From JAZDGX01 sp964482205 (GTDB lineage Bacteria; Eisenbacteria; RBG-16-71-46; CAIMUX01; WJJG01), in the NCBI GenBank assembly GCA_964482205.1, contig CAYZWI010000016.1:1-64000 (forward strand): a DNA stretch of 64,000 nt. Direction: 5' to 3'. The first letter of the stretch is position 1. Each line of letters starts with the position of its first letter. Below, piece after piece: positions 27,586 to 36,742 of the stretch. A program made the position numbers and the translations under genes. Under the pieces are notes generated by a model. The model saw only the letters and a program-made list of their open reading frames with translations, was not told where the DNA came from and ran no database searches.

Positions 27586-29307
27586 ATGACGAGACGAGGC
27601 CCGGCGATGGCGTTCCTTGCGTTCGCGTGTTGGGCCGCGTGGGGATGGGCGCACGCCGCGCAGGCCTTGAAGATCGAGGAAGCGAAGATGGGAGCGGATG
27701 CCGAGATGCAATGCGAATCCGAAGAAGAATCTTCAGACGATGTCGACGATTCCAACGAAGGATTCGTTGCGGCCCGTGCATGGCAACTGCGCATTCGGCC
27801 GGAAGTGCACGGCCGCATCCGTGCGAAACGATGCGAATTCGCCGGCCGGTACGCCGATGCGCGGCTGCTTGGATATGCCGACATCGGTTTCGGCGGGCAG
27901 GGACGATCGAGAGCGGCATCGCGTGTGCGCGTGATCGCGGGGGAAATGGAAGTGACCTGGGCCGCGGGCGGGCTGCTTGCGCAGCGCTCTCTCTTCGGCG
28001 CCTTTCCCGTGCCGAGGGCGAGCCGGGGAAATGCGACGCTGTTCGGCGCGAGAGGAACGGTCGCGAAGCGCGAAGAACGGTGCTGGGGCATGGCGGCCCA
28101 GTTGCTCTTCGGTGATGGGGATGACGAGATCGAGGAAGACGACAAAGGCGGGCTGTTCGGCTGGGCTTCTCGCACGAGAGAAGAGAAGTCGCAGTGCATC
28201 GGCGTGGGCGCGGTCCATCGGCATGCGGGGCTGATGTTGATCGGAGGGCCGTCGCGAGATCCGGAATGGTCCGCCGCATTTCGCTGGCACGCGAGAGAAG
28301 ATGACGGCTCCGCCGCACATATCGGGGAGAATGGCGACTCGCTTTCGCTGTTTGCGCCCGTGCTGCGGGAAGGATGCGTGATCCTGGAGGCGACCGGCGG
28401 GCTGCCTATCAGAACGAACGAGGAAGGCGAGCCGGGCGAAGGTGATCGTCACCGGCGCGCCGTTCACACACTGGCTGGGTATGCGCGCCAACCATTGATG
28501 CGCCTGTTCGGCGCGGTCGAGGCCGCGTGGATGTGGAGCGACGAGACCTCCGTGGCAAGCGCGGCGGATGTGAAAACGGATTCCGGTTGGCGGATCGACT
28601 GGCAATTGCCTCTACTGCGCGGCGTGCGGCCGATCGTGGGCGTGCGCATGACGAGGCCCGTGAGCGGCGGAGCACTGAGGCCGATGGAACGGGTGCAAAG
28701 ACTGGCGCTGGAAACCGAGCCTTGGTCGGGCGCGGAATTGCGCGTGACCTTCGGCGCAACCGAGAAGGAGCAATGCCGCGCGGATCCCGATGATGCGGGA
28801 ACGCGCGCCTTGCTGCGCGCGCATCGATCGCTGCTCGAAGTCGAAGGCCGCATGCGGGTGACCGAGGCGATCACGCTCGCGGTGCGATTCCGGGATAGCC
28901 GGGCCTCGCTGGCCTACGACGAGGCGGATGCGCCGATCGGGCTGCCCGGCCGTCGCCAGCCGCTCGAGACCGATGAAGACGACGAGAGCGCGCGCAGTTG
29001 GGACCGAGGCGGCGGAAGCGTCCTTCACATCGAAGCCGCGCAACGCGGCAAGAGATTCTGGAGCGGCGCGTCGCTGGCGGCGGTGCCCGAAGAGGCGAGT
29101 TCACCCGCCTATGTTCTCCTGCACGCGGCGCGCTCCGCGTTGAAATGGCGGGCGATTCCGGCGGGCTGTTTGATGGGTGAGGCCTGGGCGGGAGTTGCGC
29201 GGGCGCGAACGCGGTTCGAAGGGGTAGTACGCTTGATGCGCCTGATCGACGGCGGGCTCGAGGCAGCGGTGGGCGTCTCCGCGGCGTGGACCTGCGCGGG
29301 CCGCTGA
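27586..29307 (+). CDS. Exported beta-rich hypothetical protein
   Basis: A 573-residue protein, ATG 27586, with GGGGTGAGG upstream. The signal peptide ends near AHAAQA, followed by a highly acidic stretch (EEESSDDVDDSNE). The rest alternates short hydrophobic strands and charged turns, the profile of a large outer-membrane beta-barrel; the last residues end in a strand (AAVGVSAAWTC). It carries an unusual number of Trp and Cys residues. No family is recognised. Last gene of the LTD/FlgD operon; a porin-like or surface role is only inferred. Confidence 0.58.
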   Translation: MTRRGPAMAFLAFACWAAWGWAHAAQALKIEEAKMGADAEMQCESEEESSDDVDDSNEGFVAARAWQLRIRPEVHGRIRAKRCEFAGRYADARLLGYADIGFGGQGRSRAASRVRVIAGEMEVTWAAGGLLAQRSLFGAFPVPRASRGNATLFGARGTVAKREERCWGMAAQLLFGDGDDEIEEDDKGGLFGWASRTREEKSQCIGVGAVHRHAGLMLIGGPSRDPEWSAAFRWHAREDDGSAAHIGENGDSLSLFAPVLREGCVILEATGGLPIRTNEEGEPGEGDRHRRAVHTLAGYARQPLMRLFGAVEAAWMWSDETSVASAADVKTDSGWRIDWQLPLLRGVRPIVGVRMTRPVSGGALRPMERVQRLALETEPWSGAELRVTFGATEKEQCRADPDDAGTRALLRAHRSLLEVEGRMRVTEAITLAVRFRDSRASLAYDEADAPIGLPGRRQPLETDEDDESARSWDRGGGSVLHIEAAQRGKRFWSGASLAAVPEEASSPAYVLLHAARSALKWRAIPAGCLMGEAWAGVARARTRFEGVVRLMRLIDGGLEAAVGVSAAWTCAGR

Positions 29308-29448
29308 TCCCTGCGCGGCCGGCGAGGATCGTTGAGCGAAGCGCAAGCGTGAGGCAGACTGTGGCTCGGCGAAGGAAGCGCCATGCTTCTGTCATTCGGA
29401 CATGCATGGCGCTCGCCTGGCCCGAATGCCATCGCAACAGGAGGAGCG

Positions 29449-30882
29449 TTGTCGAGAGGAGAATTGATCGAGCGGATCGCGGCCTACGCCCTGGAGCAGG
29501 GGGAAAGCCTCGAGGCGCGGGTGATCGCGCGCGAGTTTCTGCGCCTCTCCGCTCCGGACGGCAAGGGCGCGGCCGCGCTGGTTCGCGCGCTGCTGGCGAA
29601 CGACCCGCGTTTCGTGGAAGAGAGCGACGGGCGGTGGACCTGCAGGCCGGCCGGGAGCGCCTCGCTCGAACCTCCGGTGGTGCTCGTCGACTTCGAGATG
29701 CGCCCGGGCACGGAGCGCGAGCCGTGGCTTTGGAAGATGCGTTCCTCTTTGTGGGGACGGCGCGGCGCCGCGCGCGAGCATTGCGGCGCGCAGACAAGCG
29801 CCGCTCTCGAAGAGACGATCGCGGACATTCGCGAATTCCCCGTGGCGGCGGCGCGGCCGGGAGCGCTCGGACGCTGGCTGGGCGCCCAGGAACGGCTGCA
29901 CGCGCTCGCCGAGATCGAGCCGGTCGTGATCGATCTGTGCGCGTGGCGAGGGAAGGGCGCGGCGGCTTCGCTGGACACTCTCGGCGCCTGGCTGGACGAG
30001 GTCGTGGAGAAAGCGCGCGAGCGAAAGCTACGCTCGTGGATACAAGTGGCCCTCGCTCCGCTGGCCGCGCGCGCGGCCGCGAAGGAAGAGGTCTGGTCGG
30101 TCGAGCGCGCATTCGGCCCTCAGGATTTGGAGGCGCTGCCGGAAAGCGCGGGCATCTATCGCTTCTACGATCGCGCGGACCAGGTGCTCTACATCGGCAA
30201 GTCGGCGAACCTGCGGCGGAGAGTCATGTCCTACTTCCGCCCGCTCGGGGAAGCTTCGACGCGGCGCGAGAAGCTCCTCGCGCGCATTCATCGCTTCGAG
30301 ATCGAAGAGACCGCGAATGAGCTGGATGCCTTGATCCTCGAGTTGTGCGAGATCCGCTCGCGCAAGCCGTCGTGGAATGTGCAAGTGGACTTGGGGGAAG
30401 AGCCGCAACTGCCTCCCGGCGATCGCGCCATGCTCTTCCATCAACCGGGCACGATGGGCGAAGGAACCTGGTACGCGCTGGACGGCGAACGCGCCGCGCG
30501 AATCAGCAACGCCTGCTCGTGCGATCGCGCGGAGCTCGCCCGTAAGCTCGATGCCTTCTTCCGCGGAAGCGCGCGCGGACCGCTGCAGGAGATCGGTCCC
30601 CCCGAGCGCGTGCTGGTGCGCCGCTGGCTGAAGGGCGGCGGACATGGAGAGACGATTCTGCGCGTCGTCGACTTCGGCAGCTTCGATTCGCTGGCCAACG
30701 CGGTGAGCGAGTTGGAAGGAACGGGATCACGAGACGACGCCTCCCATCCGGCTCGTGAGGAGGAGGCGAGCGCCGCGGCCGCGGTGCGGGACGCGAGCGG
30801 GGTTGGTCTGCAGTCGCCGAAGAGCGCGCGCCGGACGCGGAACATTCAGCGCCAGCCGGGAGACGGCAAGGGACCGGAGTGA
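29449..30882 (+). CDS. GIY-YIG nuclease with N-terminal winged-helix-like and degenerate exonuclease-like regions
   Basis: A 477-residue protein. A GIY-YIG domain lies near the middle (about 235-310; SAGIYRFYDRADQVLYIGKS, then ANLRRRV), as in UvrC and Cho-type nucleases. Before it, residues 1-70 look like a winged helix (RGELIERIAAYALEQ), and residues 80-220 start with VVLVDFEM, reminiscent of the D-x-E motif of DEDD exonucleases that are fused to GIY-YIG domains in some bacteria; further DEDD residues are not clear. TTG 29449 is chosen because GGAGGAG lies 3 bases upstream; ATG 29383 would add 22 residues. Convergent with the membrane cluster. Repair role inferred. Confidence 0.72.
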   Translation: MSRGELIERIAAYALEQGESLEARVIAREFLRLSAPDGKGAAALVRALLANDPRFVEESDGRWTCRPAGSASLEPPVVLVDFEMRPGTEREPWLWKMRSSLWGRRGAAREHCGAQTSAALEETIADIREFPVAAARPGALGRWLGAQERLHALAEIEPVVIDLCAWRGKGAAASLDTLGAWLDEVVEKARERKLRSWIQVALAPLAARAAAKEEVWSVERAFGPQDLEALPESAGIYRFYDRADQVLYIGKSANLRRRVMSYFRPLGEASTRREKLLARIHRFEIEETANELDALILELCEIRSRKPSWNVQVDLGEEPQLPPGDRAMLFHQPGTMGEGTWYALDGERAARISNACSCDRAELARKLDAFFRGSARGPLQEIGPPERVLVRRWLKGGGHGETILRVVDFGSFDSLANAVSELEGTGSRDDASHPAREEEASAAAAVRDASGVGLQSPKSARRTRNIQRQPGDGKGPE

Positions 30883-30931
30883 CGCGGGGCGCGACTGCGA
30901 GGCGCGGCGATGGCGGGGCGATCTGCCTTCC

Positions 30932-31645
30932 TCAGAACCAGGCCCGGGTGGCGCGCACCACATCGATGAAGAGATAATTCATCCGCCCGATCAACAGCGA
31001 CATCCGCGCCATCACGGTGTATCCGAAGGCCGCGCCGAAGCTCACCATCAAGAACCACACCCCGACTTTCGAAATCGACTTCACCGGCCCCTTGTGCTCG
31101 ATCGAGAAGTAGAAGTAGAGCATCACCGAGAGCACGCCCACGATGAGGATGAGATTGTCGAGCGGCGTGAAGGCTCCGCCCCATGGGGAGAGGATGGTCG
31201 CGCCCACCTGGGGGATCACTACCCCCTGGAGTTTCTGCACCATGTTGATGCCCACGAAGTACGCGATGTAGACGGCCAGCGAAATGCGCGCCCACCAGGC
31301 GATCTTCGGCACGAAGCGCGAGTAGAGGTTGAGGCCGAGCAACAGCGGAATGAGAAGGTCCGCGTTTCCGGGAAAGTCGCGCACGAGCGGGCGGACGAGA
31401 TTGGGCGCGAGCGTGTTCGCCGCCACCGTGCCGATGTAGTAGCCGAGCGACACGCCGGCGAAGAGGCTCTCCGCGAAGCGGAAGAAAGGATTGTCGCGGT
31501 AGAGGAAGCTGAAGATGCAGAGGGTGAGGAACGCGCCGATCCACAACGCGAGCAAATCCGGAGCGGCCACCGCGGCGCTCGGCGTCGCCCCCGCGAGCAT
31601 GGGGATCGTGCCCGTCATCGCCGTCATGTTCGTCAGGGCCGTCAT
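30932..31645 (-). CDS. Polytopic membrane protein of the four-gene cluster (member D)
   Basis: A 237-residue integral membrane protein with about six helices (LLALWIGAFLTLCIFSFLY, ESLFAGVSLGYYIG, ISLAVYIAYFVG, LILIVGVLSVMLYFYF, VGVWFLMVSFGAAFGY). No catalytic or transporter signature is recognised. The conserved-looking loops GNADLLIP and ISPWGGAFTPLDNL (as read here) face one side. It overlaps the upstream gene by 4 bases (ATGA), so it is the last gene of the minus-strand run that begins with ubiA. Four membrane proteins in this fixed order suggest a complex of unknown function. Confidence 0.65.
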   Translation of the reverse strand: MTALTNMTAMTGTIPMLAGATPSAAVAAPDLLALWIGAFLTLCIFSFLYRDNPFFRFAESLFAGVSLGYYIGTVAANTLAPNLVRPLVRDFPGNADLLIPLLLGLNLYSRFVPKIAWWARISLAVYIAYFVGINMVQKLQGVVIPQVGATILSPWGGAFTPLDNLILIVGVLSVMLYFYFSIEHKGPVKSISKVGVWFLMVSFGAAFGYTVMARMSLLIGRMNYLFIDVVRATRAWF

Positions 31646-32631
31646 GCGCGGCCCCCTTGCCGCGGCTCGCGCGGCTCGCGCGGATCACCCGGCCCGCGTT
31701 GCTCGCGCCGCGCTTCTCCACGGCGCGCGCGCCGTCCCATGAAGAAGAACACATTCCCGAGCACGATGAGCGCCATGACGAGCGCGTGATCGATCGTCTG
31801 CGCGTCCATGGCCTTGCTCGCCGTGTACACGCCCGCGCGTTCGTAGCGGGGCGCGAGACGCGCGTGCGAGGCGGTCAACAGGCGCTCGTATTCCGACGCA
31901 CCCTTCAATCCGGCGAGCAATCCCACCATCTGGCCGGCGTCGAGGAACGCGAAGTACTTCGGCGCCCACACCGCGGTCGAGCCCACCGCGACCGGAACGC
32001 CGAACTGCGCATTCACGAGCGTCACCCACCATTCGCCGATCTCGTTGGTCGAGAGGCTGACGACGAGGTCGATGCCGGCGAAGTTGGGCGCCTCTTGCAT
32101 GAGGGGCAGCCGCTCGATCGGAATGCCGCGCGCATCCAACGGGAAGACGGCGGCGAAGGAGACATCCATCTGCTTCATCACCGCCTGCGTGCCGTCCTTG
32201 TATCCCAGGAAGACATAGTCCTCGCCCGGCCGGAGGGCGGGATACTCGGGCACGATGCGCGCGAGCGCTTCGCCCGCCATCGTGAGGCCGCCCACCGGAA
32301 AGAGCGCGATCGCGACCACGCGAAGGCCACGCTCAAAACAGTGGCGCAGCACCGCGTCGGCCATGGGGTCCATTTCGGGCGCAATGTTGGGGCCGTAATC
32401 GAACGAGACGAGCACGACCGAACCGGGCGCGAGGGTTTCGATACGCTCGAAGAACGCCGTCACCGGAGGCGTGACCGAGACAGGGAATCCGATCGGAAAG
32501 AGAATCGGCACCAGGGTCCCGAGGGCGAGGAGAAGATAGATCACGCGCCGGTCGAGGCGCGGCCGGTGAGAGGACGCAGTGGCACGCGAGTTGGGACCGG
32601 AAGGGATCCTTTGTTCTTCTCGCCGCTCCAC
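31642..32631 (-). CDS. Membrane-anchored protein of the four-gene cluster (member C)
   Basis: A 329-residue protein with an N-terminal anchor (VIYLLLALGTLVPILFPI), a soluble alpha/beta domain of about 220 residues (VVLVSFDYGPNIAPEMDP ... GEDYVFLGYKDGTQAVMKQM) and a C-terminal membrane helix (ALVMALIVLGNVFFFMG). The end of the soluble domain (GQMVGLLAGLKGASEYE) resembles the matching part of member A (LGSIKGQDYTK), so A and C look like distant paralogues. Three bases separate it from member B. The basic tail is rich in Arg/Pro/Gly. Function unknown. Confidence 0.65.
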   Translation of the reverse strand: MERREEQRIPSGPNSRATASSHRPRLDRRVIYLLLALGTLVPILFPIGFPVSVTPPVTAFFERIETLAPGSVVLVSFDYGPNIAPEMDPMADAVLRHCFERGLRVVAIALFPVGGLTMAGEALARIVPEYPALRPGEDYVFLGYKDGTQAVMKQMDVSFAAVFPLDARGIPIERLPLMQEAPNFAGIDLVVSLSTNEIGEWWVTLVNAQFGVPVAVGSTAVWAPKYFAFLDAGQMVGLLAGLKGASEYERLLTASHARLAPRYERAGVYTASKAMDAQTIDHALVMALIVLGNVFFFMGRRARRGEARREQRGPGDPREPREPRQGGRA

Positions 32632-32634
32632 GCG

Positions 32635-33333
32635 CTACTCCTGCTTGCTTCCCAGGTACGAGCGTTCGATGCCCAGGATCACGCGCAACGACAGGCTCGC
32701 CGCGCCGAGCGCCGCACCAATGAGAATGCCGCGCTGCGCGGCGGCATTCGGCACGGCCATGATCCAATCGGTGAGCGCAGGCAGCCAGCGTTCGCCTCCC
32801 GGAATCCAGGCGAACGCGTATTCCCCCAGCGGCGTGCGGCCGAGCATGACCAGAAACGCGGCCGCGAGCAGCAGGGCGGCCTCGAGATGGCGCACGCGAA
32901 AGGCCCGAAAGGCGGCCGAGGCGATGTAGAAGGCGAGCAGGCTGAACATCGCCGCCTGAAGCGGGGTGAAGAACGCGCGCGTCATCCAGAGAAAGGGCGT
33001 CGTCTCGCCGCGCGGTCCCGCGAGCAATCCCTGAAAGGGCCCGACGCGCAGCGCGCTCAAGAGGCCGATCGTCCCCATGATGACCAGCCCGGCCAGCAGC
33101 GTGACGGCGTAGGGCCAGCCGGGACGACGGCGCTCGATCTTGCGCAGATTGTTCTGCAGGACATTCACGACCCCGAGGAGCAAGGCGAAGCCGGAGACGA
33201 TGACGAGATAGCGCTCGAGCGTGTCGCGCACGCCGGCCACGCCGGGCACGCGGCCGGCGAGAAAGAAGGCGACGATCGGCACGAGGCCGACGAAGAAGGT
33301 GAGGAGCAACGGAAGCCGCAGCTTCCAGAACAT
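32635..33333 (-). CDS. Polytopic membrane protein of the four-gene cluster (member B)
   Basis: A 232-residue integral membrane protein with about six helices (LPLLLTFFVGLVPIVAFFLAG, YLVIVSGFALLLGVVNVL, AVTLLAGLVIMGTIGLL, AAMFSLLAFYIASAAF, AALLLAAAFLVML, GILIGAALGAASLSL). A short conserved-looking cytoplasmic loop NNLRKIERRRPGW follows the second helix. No family name is known to me. It lies 3 bases from member C and 20 bases from member A, clearly in one transcription unit. Confidence 0.65.
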   Translation of the reverse strand: MFWKLRLPLLLTFFVGLVPIVAFFLAGRVPGVAGVRDTLERYLVIVSGFALLLGVVNVLQNNLRKIERRRPGWPYAVTLLAGLVIMGTIGLLSALRVGPFQGLLAGPRGETTPFLWMTRAFFTPLQAAMFSLLAFYIASAAFRAFRVRHLEAALLLAAAFLVMLGRTPLGEYAFAWIPGGERWLPALTDWIMAVPNAAAQRGILIGAALGAASLSLRVILGIERSYLGSKQE

Positions 33334-33352
33334 CAGCCCTCCTTGTCGAACG

Positions 33353-34360
33353 CTATCGCACGCTCAGAAACTCTCTCAGCCCGCGAATGCCGAAGACTTC
33401 GAGAAGGATTCCGCCGAGCATGAGCGCGATCAAGATGGCCTTGGTGTAGTCCTGGCCTTTGATGCTGCCGAGCATCGCCGGATCGCGCGAGAGGTACGCG
33501 CCCGCGGCGTACAGCTCCTCGCCCATCAGGGTGTAGTCGCACACGATGGCGAAGAAGGGCAGCTGGCTGACCTCCGCGGTGCCCGCGATCTGGATCGCGC
33601 CCGAGGCCTGCCCCGCTTCGGCGAGGAGCAGCGATTCGGCCTTGTAGTCGCCGATCAGGAAGTTCGCGGCGGGCCGTTCGCGAACGAGGAATCCGGTGAC
33701 CGCGGCGCTGTAGGCGAACTGGTCGTGCGTGAGGTAGGCGATCTCCTCGTCGCGGAAGAGATCGGGGCGGCTCGAATGCAGATAGGCCTCGCGCACCGTT
33801 TCACGCGCGGCGGCGAAGGTGAGCGGATCGCGGTTGAGGACGGTGAGGTCCGTGGCATAGCGCGCGCTCATCGAGGCGACGTGACGCAGCACGGCAAGGC
33901 TCGCGATCGTCTGGTTGTCGTCGAGCGAAGCGCCGCCGGGCAGATAGAGCACCTTGCGTCCGACCTCAGCCGCGCGCCCGACCGCTTCCTCCACCGCCTC
34001 GATGCCGGCGATGCGGCGGACGAAGATGGAATGCCCGCGCCGCGAGCGGCGGATGAAGTGCACGACGAGGAAGGAGAAGAGCAGGAAGAGCGCGAGCGGG
34101 GCGGCGAAGTTGGGCTCTCTCGCGGCTTGCGTCGCATCGATGGCTTGCGCGGCTTCTGATGCTTGGCTGGCGTCGATCGCGTGCTCGGCTTGGGTCGCTT
34201 GCGCATCATGCGGCTCGATGGCTTGCGATGCGTGCGCGGATGGAGGCAGCAGGCAGGCGACCGCGCGTTGTATCAAGTGATCGGTCGTACGGCCTCCCTG
34301 ACTGGGCGAGACGGCTGCGGACAGCGCGGCTCGTGCTCGCGCGCGCGATGCACTCCTCAT
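33353..34360 (-). CDS. Membrane-anchored protein of the four-gene cluster (member A; DUF6754-like)
   Basis: A 335-residue protein. An Ala/Thr/Gln-rich N-terminal segment of about 95 residues (repeats of QATQ/EAAQAID) precedes a membrane helix (FAAPLALFLLFSFLVVHFI), a soluble domain (about 120-300; LYLPGGASLDDNQTIASL, AGTAEVSQLPFFAIVCDY, GEELYAAGAYLSRDP) and a C-terminal helix (AILIALMLGGILLEVFG). The soluble domain looks like the one I know as DUF6754, which has no assigned function; I hold that name loosely. It overlaps the CPBP protease stop by 4 bases. The N-terminal segment may be a tail rather than a signal. Confidence 0.6.
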   Translation of the reverse strand: MRSASRARARAALSAAVSPSQGGRTTDHLIQRAVACLLPPSAHASQAIEPHDAQATQAEHAIDASQASEAAQAIDATQAAREPNFAAPLALFLLFSFLVVHFIRRSRRGHSIFVRRIAGIEAVEEAVGRAAEVGRKVLYLPGGASLDDNQTIASLAVLRHVASMSARYATDLTVLNRDPLTFAAARETVREAYLHSSRPDLFRDEEIAYLTHDQFAYSAAVTGFLVRERPAANFLIGDYKAESLLLAEAGQASGAIQIAGTAEVSQLPFFAIVCDYTLMGEELYAAGAYLSRDPAMLGSIKGQDYTKAILIALMLGGILLEVFGIRGLREFLSVR

Positions 34361-35535
34361 TCCCCATCGTTCGGGTCGAAGGCAAGTCTATTCGCGATGG
34401 AAGATGCCGGCAACGGCCGAGAGGGATCGGTCTCGCCGGGAGCGGCCGGCATGCGAGTAGCGTCTGAATCCTGCGCGGCGCCGGGGGGCTCGCTTGCATC
34501 GACGCGCTGGACCGCGCCCGACGCGGGCGGGCGCCGTTTCCAGGGCGGAAAGAAGATCCCATAGAAGATCGTGGAAGAGATGAGCAGGCCGATGAGCGTT
34601 CCGTGGGGGTCGAAGTTCGAGGTGAAGAAGAGCGAGGGAGTGGGAAGCACCGAGCCCTCGTAATTGACGATGATCCAGCTGAAGAGATTGTTTGCGAAAT
34701 GCGCGCCGATCGCGAGCTCGAGGGTGCCGTCGCGAAGCGACACGAAGGCGAGAGCGAAGCCGATCACGAAGTAGGCGAGCGCGGCGATGAAGGGATTCGG
34801 CTCCATTTCGGGATTCGCGAAGTGGGGCACCATGAAGAAGACGCCCGAGACCATCGACAAGATCAGCCGCCTGCGCGTGACGAGAGTGAAACCCTGCATC
34901 ACATAGCCCCGGAAGAAGAGCTCCTCGCCGGTGGTCTGAAGCGGCGTCAGCACGAGCGCGAGCAGGAGGAAGGGGAAGAAGAGCCGCGCATCGAACTGAA
35001 AGGTGTAGCTCTCGGGAACCATCGCGTAGTCGACCGCGCTTGCCAGGATGGCGAGGCCCATCCACACACCGAATCCCTGCAGGATCCGCCGCATCGAGAC
35101 GCGGCGCGCGCCGGTGATGAGCGAGATCGGCGGGCGGCGGTGCAGAGCGAGAACCGCGAGCATCACGCCGAGGAGGAGGAAGAGCGAGATGATGTTGACG
35201 AACAGGAACCCGGGAAGCGGGCCGAAGCGACCGGGATCCGCGAGCATGCCCTGCAATTCGCCAGGTGTCGTTCCGCGCGGCGCAAAGATCCAGGCGAGCA
35301 CGAGCGCGGGCCCGACACTGAAGAACTGCGAGAAGAAGAAGACGAAGAGAATCCCCAGCAAATAGCGGCCGGCCGAGTGGCGGCCCTGACGCGCCGCATC
35401 GAGAAAGCTCGGGTACACGGGAGGCGCGGTCCATTCGGGAGGCAAAGGGCGGGGCTGCTCGGGCTCCGGTTCCTTCTCGAAAGGTCCTTGGCTGGAAGGC
35501 TCCTGGCCGGAAGGCGGCTCTTGCATGCCCGGCAT
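34357..35535 (-). CDS. CPBP family intramembrane glutamic endopeptidase
   Basis: A 392-residue polytopic membrane protein of the CPBP (CAAX/Rce1/bacteriocin-processing) family. The catalytic motif is EELFFRGYVMQ (E-E-x3-R) in one helix, followed by F-x3-H (FMVPHFAN) and H-x3-N (HFANNLF) in later helices. The N-terminal 45 residues are a Pro/Glu-rich cytoplasmic tail. It cleaves substrates inside the membrane. It lies between ubiA (27 bases upstream) and the four-gene membrane cluster (4-base overlap), so its substrate could be one of those proteins; this is inference. Confidence 0.88.
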   Translation of the reverse strand: MPGMQEPPSGQEPSSQGPFEKEPEPEQPRPLPPEWTAPPVYPSFLDAARQGRHSAGRYLLGILFVFFFSQFFSVGPALVLAWIFAPRGTTPGELQGMLADPGRFGPLPGFLFVNIISLFLLLGVMLAVLALHRRPPISLITGARRVSMRRILQGFGVWMGLAILASAVDYAMVPESYTFQFDARLFFPFLLLALVLTPLQTTGEELFFRGYVMQGFTLVTRRRLILSMVSGVFFMVPHFANPEMEPNPFIAALAYFVIGFALAFVSLRDGTLELAIGAHFANNLFSWIIVNYEGSVLPTPSLFFTSNFDPHGTLIGLLISSTIFYGIFFPPWKRRPPASGAVQRVDASEPPGAAQDSDATRMPAAPGETDPSRPLPASSIANRLAFDPNDGE

Positions 35536-35562
35536 CCTCCGCGAGTTCTCGCGAACGCGCCG

Positions 35563-36477
35563 CTAGAACAGCGCGGGCGCCAATGTGCCCAGAATCAGAA
35601 GCAGTCCGAAGACCATCTGCAATTGCGCGGTGCGCATGTCGAGATTGATGATGCCTTCGCGCGGCATGGTGCCGCCGACGAGACGGGGCCACGCTCCGCG
35701 CATCGCGCGCAGGCCGAGGGGGAGCGAGAGCAGCGGAAGCAGCGCGCTCCAGACGGCGATGCGGGAAACGGCGAGCACGACGACGATCAAGTACGCCGCG
35801 CTGATCTGATACAGGTAGAGGATCCGTCCGCGCCGTTCGCCGAGCATCATCGCCAGCGTGCGAATGTCCTCGGTCCGGTCGCTGGCGATGTCGCGCAGAT
35901 TGTTGCCGTGCAGGATCGCGGCGATCAGGATCGCAATCGGAATGCTGTAGGCGACCGGGACCCACGAATAGCTGCCCGTCTGGACGACATAGCTTCCGAG
36001 CGTCAGACCCACCCCGAAAGCGCCGAACACGCACAGATCGCCGAGGCCGCGGTACTTCCACACCGTCGGCGTGAGGGTGTAGCCGAAGCCGAGCACGAAA
36101 CCGCCCAGGATGAGCGGCAGCAGCATCGGGCCGATGCGGATGACGAAGTAGACCGCGGACGCGGCCGCGAGCGCCCAGAGAATGATCGTCTCGACGACGA
36201 CCTCGCGCTTGCTCATGAGACCCATCACATACATGCCGCGGGAAGAGCCTTCGATGCCCGGCCGGTCGACGCCGTTGCGCACATCGAAGATGTCGTTCAT
36301 CGTATTGGAGGCGCCCTGCACGATGACGGCGGTGAGCAGCGTGAGGATGTAGTGGAAGCCATTCAGCTGCACGTTAGCGTGGGTGACGGCGACGACTCCG
36401 CCGAGGAGCACGGGAATGATGGCGGCGGGGAAGGCCCACGGCCGCGTGGCCAAGGCGTAGATGCGTAGCTTGCTCAT
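35563..36477 (-). CDS. UbiA-family prenyltransferase (MenA-like)
   Basis: A 304-residue membrane prenyltransferase with about eight helices. The two Asp motifs that bind Mg-diphosphate are NDIFDVRNGVD near residue 60 and RDIASDRTEDIRT near residue 180. The second motif and TLAMMLG match MenA, which prenylates 1,4-dihydroxy-2-naphthoate in menaquinone synthesis, but other UbiA members are possible. ATG 36477 has GAGGAC upstream and starts at the family's first helix; the open frame continues to ATG 36573, 3 bases from the predicted mRNA start. It heads the unit with the CPBP protease and the four-gene membrane cluster. Confidence 0.85.
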   Translation of the reverse strand: MSKLRIYALATRPWAFPAAIIPVLLGGVVAVTHANVQLNGFHYILTLLTAVIVQGASNTMNDIFDVRNGVDRPGIEGSSRGMYVMGLMSKREVVVETIILWALAAASAVYFVIRIGPMLLPLILGGFVLGFGYTLTPTVWKYRGLGDLCVFGAFGVGLTLGSYVVQTGSYSWVPVAYSIPIAILIAAILHGNNLRDIASDRTEDIRTLAMMLGERRGRILYLYQISAAYLIVVVLAVSRIAVWSALLPLLSLPLGLRAMRGAWPRLVGGTMPREGIINLDMRTAQLQMVFGLLLILGTLAPALF

Positions 36478-36582
36478 GCTCGGGTCCTCATCCCGCGCCC
36501 GTGTGGCGATGGCGGCCGCCGGGCGCTCGGTGCCGGATGCCGGATGCTGGCTGCCGGATGCCGGGCGGATCATCGCGCCGGA

Positions 36583-36611
36583 ACCCTAACGCGGGCAGGC
36601 GGGCTCGTCAA
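36583..36611 (-). promoter_or_regulatory. Sigma-70-type promoter of the ubiA operon
   Basis: On the minus strand TTGACG, 17 bp, TAGGGT, with a predicted start near 36576. It is the only promoter-like site seen before the six-gene minus-strand run. Confidence 0.7.
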
Positions 36612-36742
36612 TTTCGTGGGTCGCGCCGGGCGACGGATGCGGCGCAAGGCGATGGGTCTCCGGAGGCCGGCATGCGCTTGGGGTTCACGCGCGATCGGGA
36701 GCCCCCCGGGAGGCGCCTTTGGCGCAGTGCGTTTGCGGCCCC

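Noticed and set aside
30755..34159. Long plus-strand frames across the four-gene membrane cluster
   Set aside because: They are highly charged His/Arg/Glu-rich products complementary to hydrophobic membrane segments on the minus strand.
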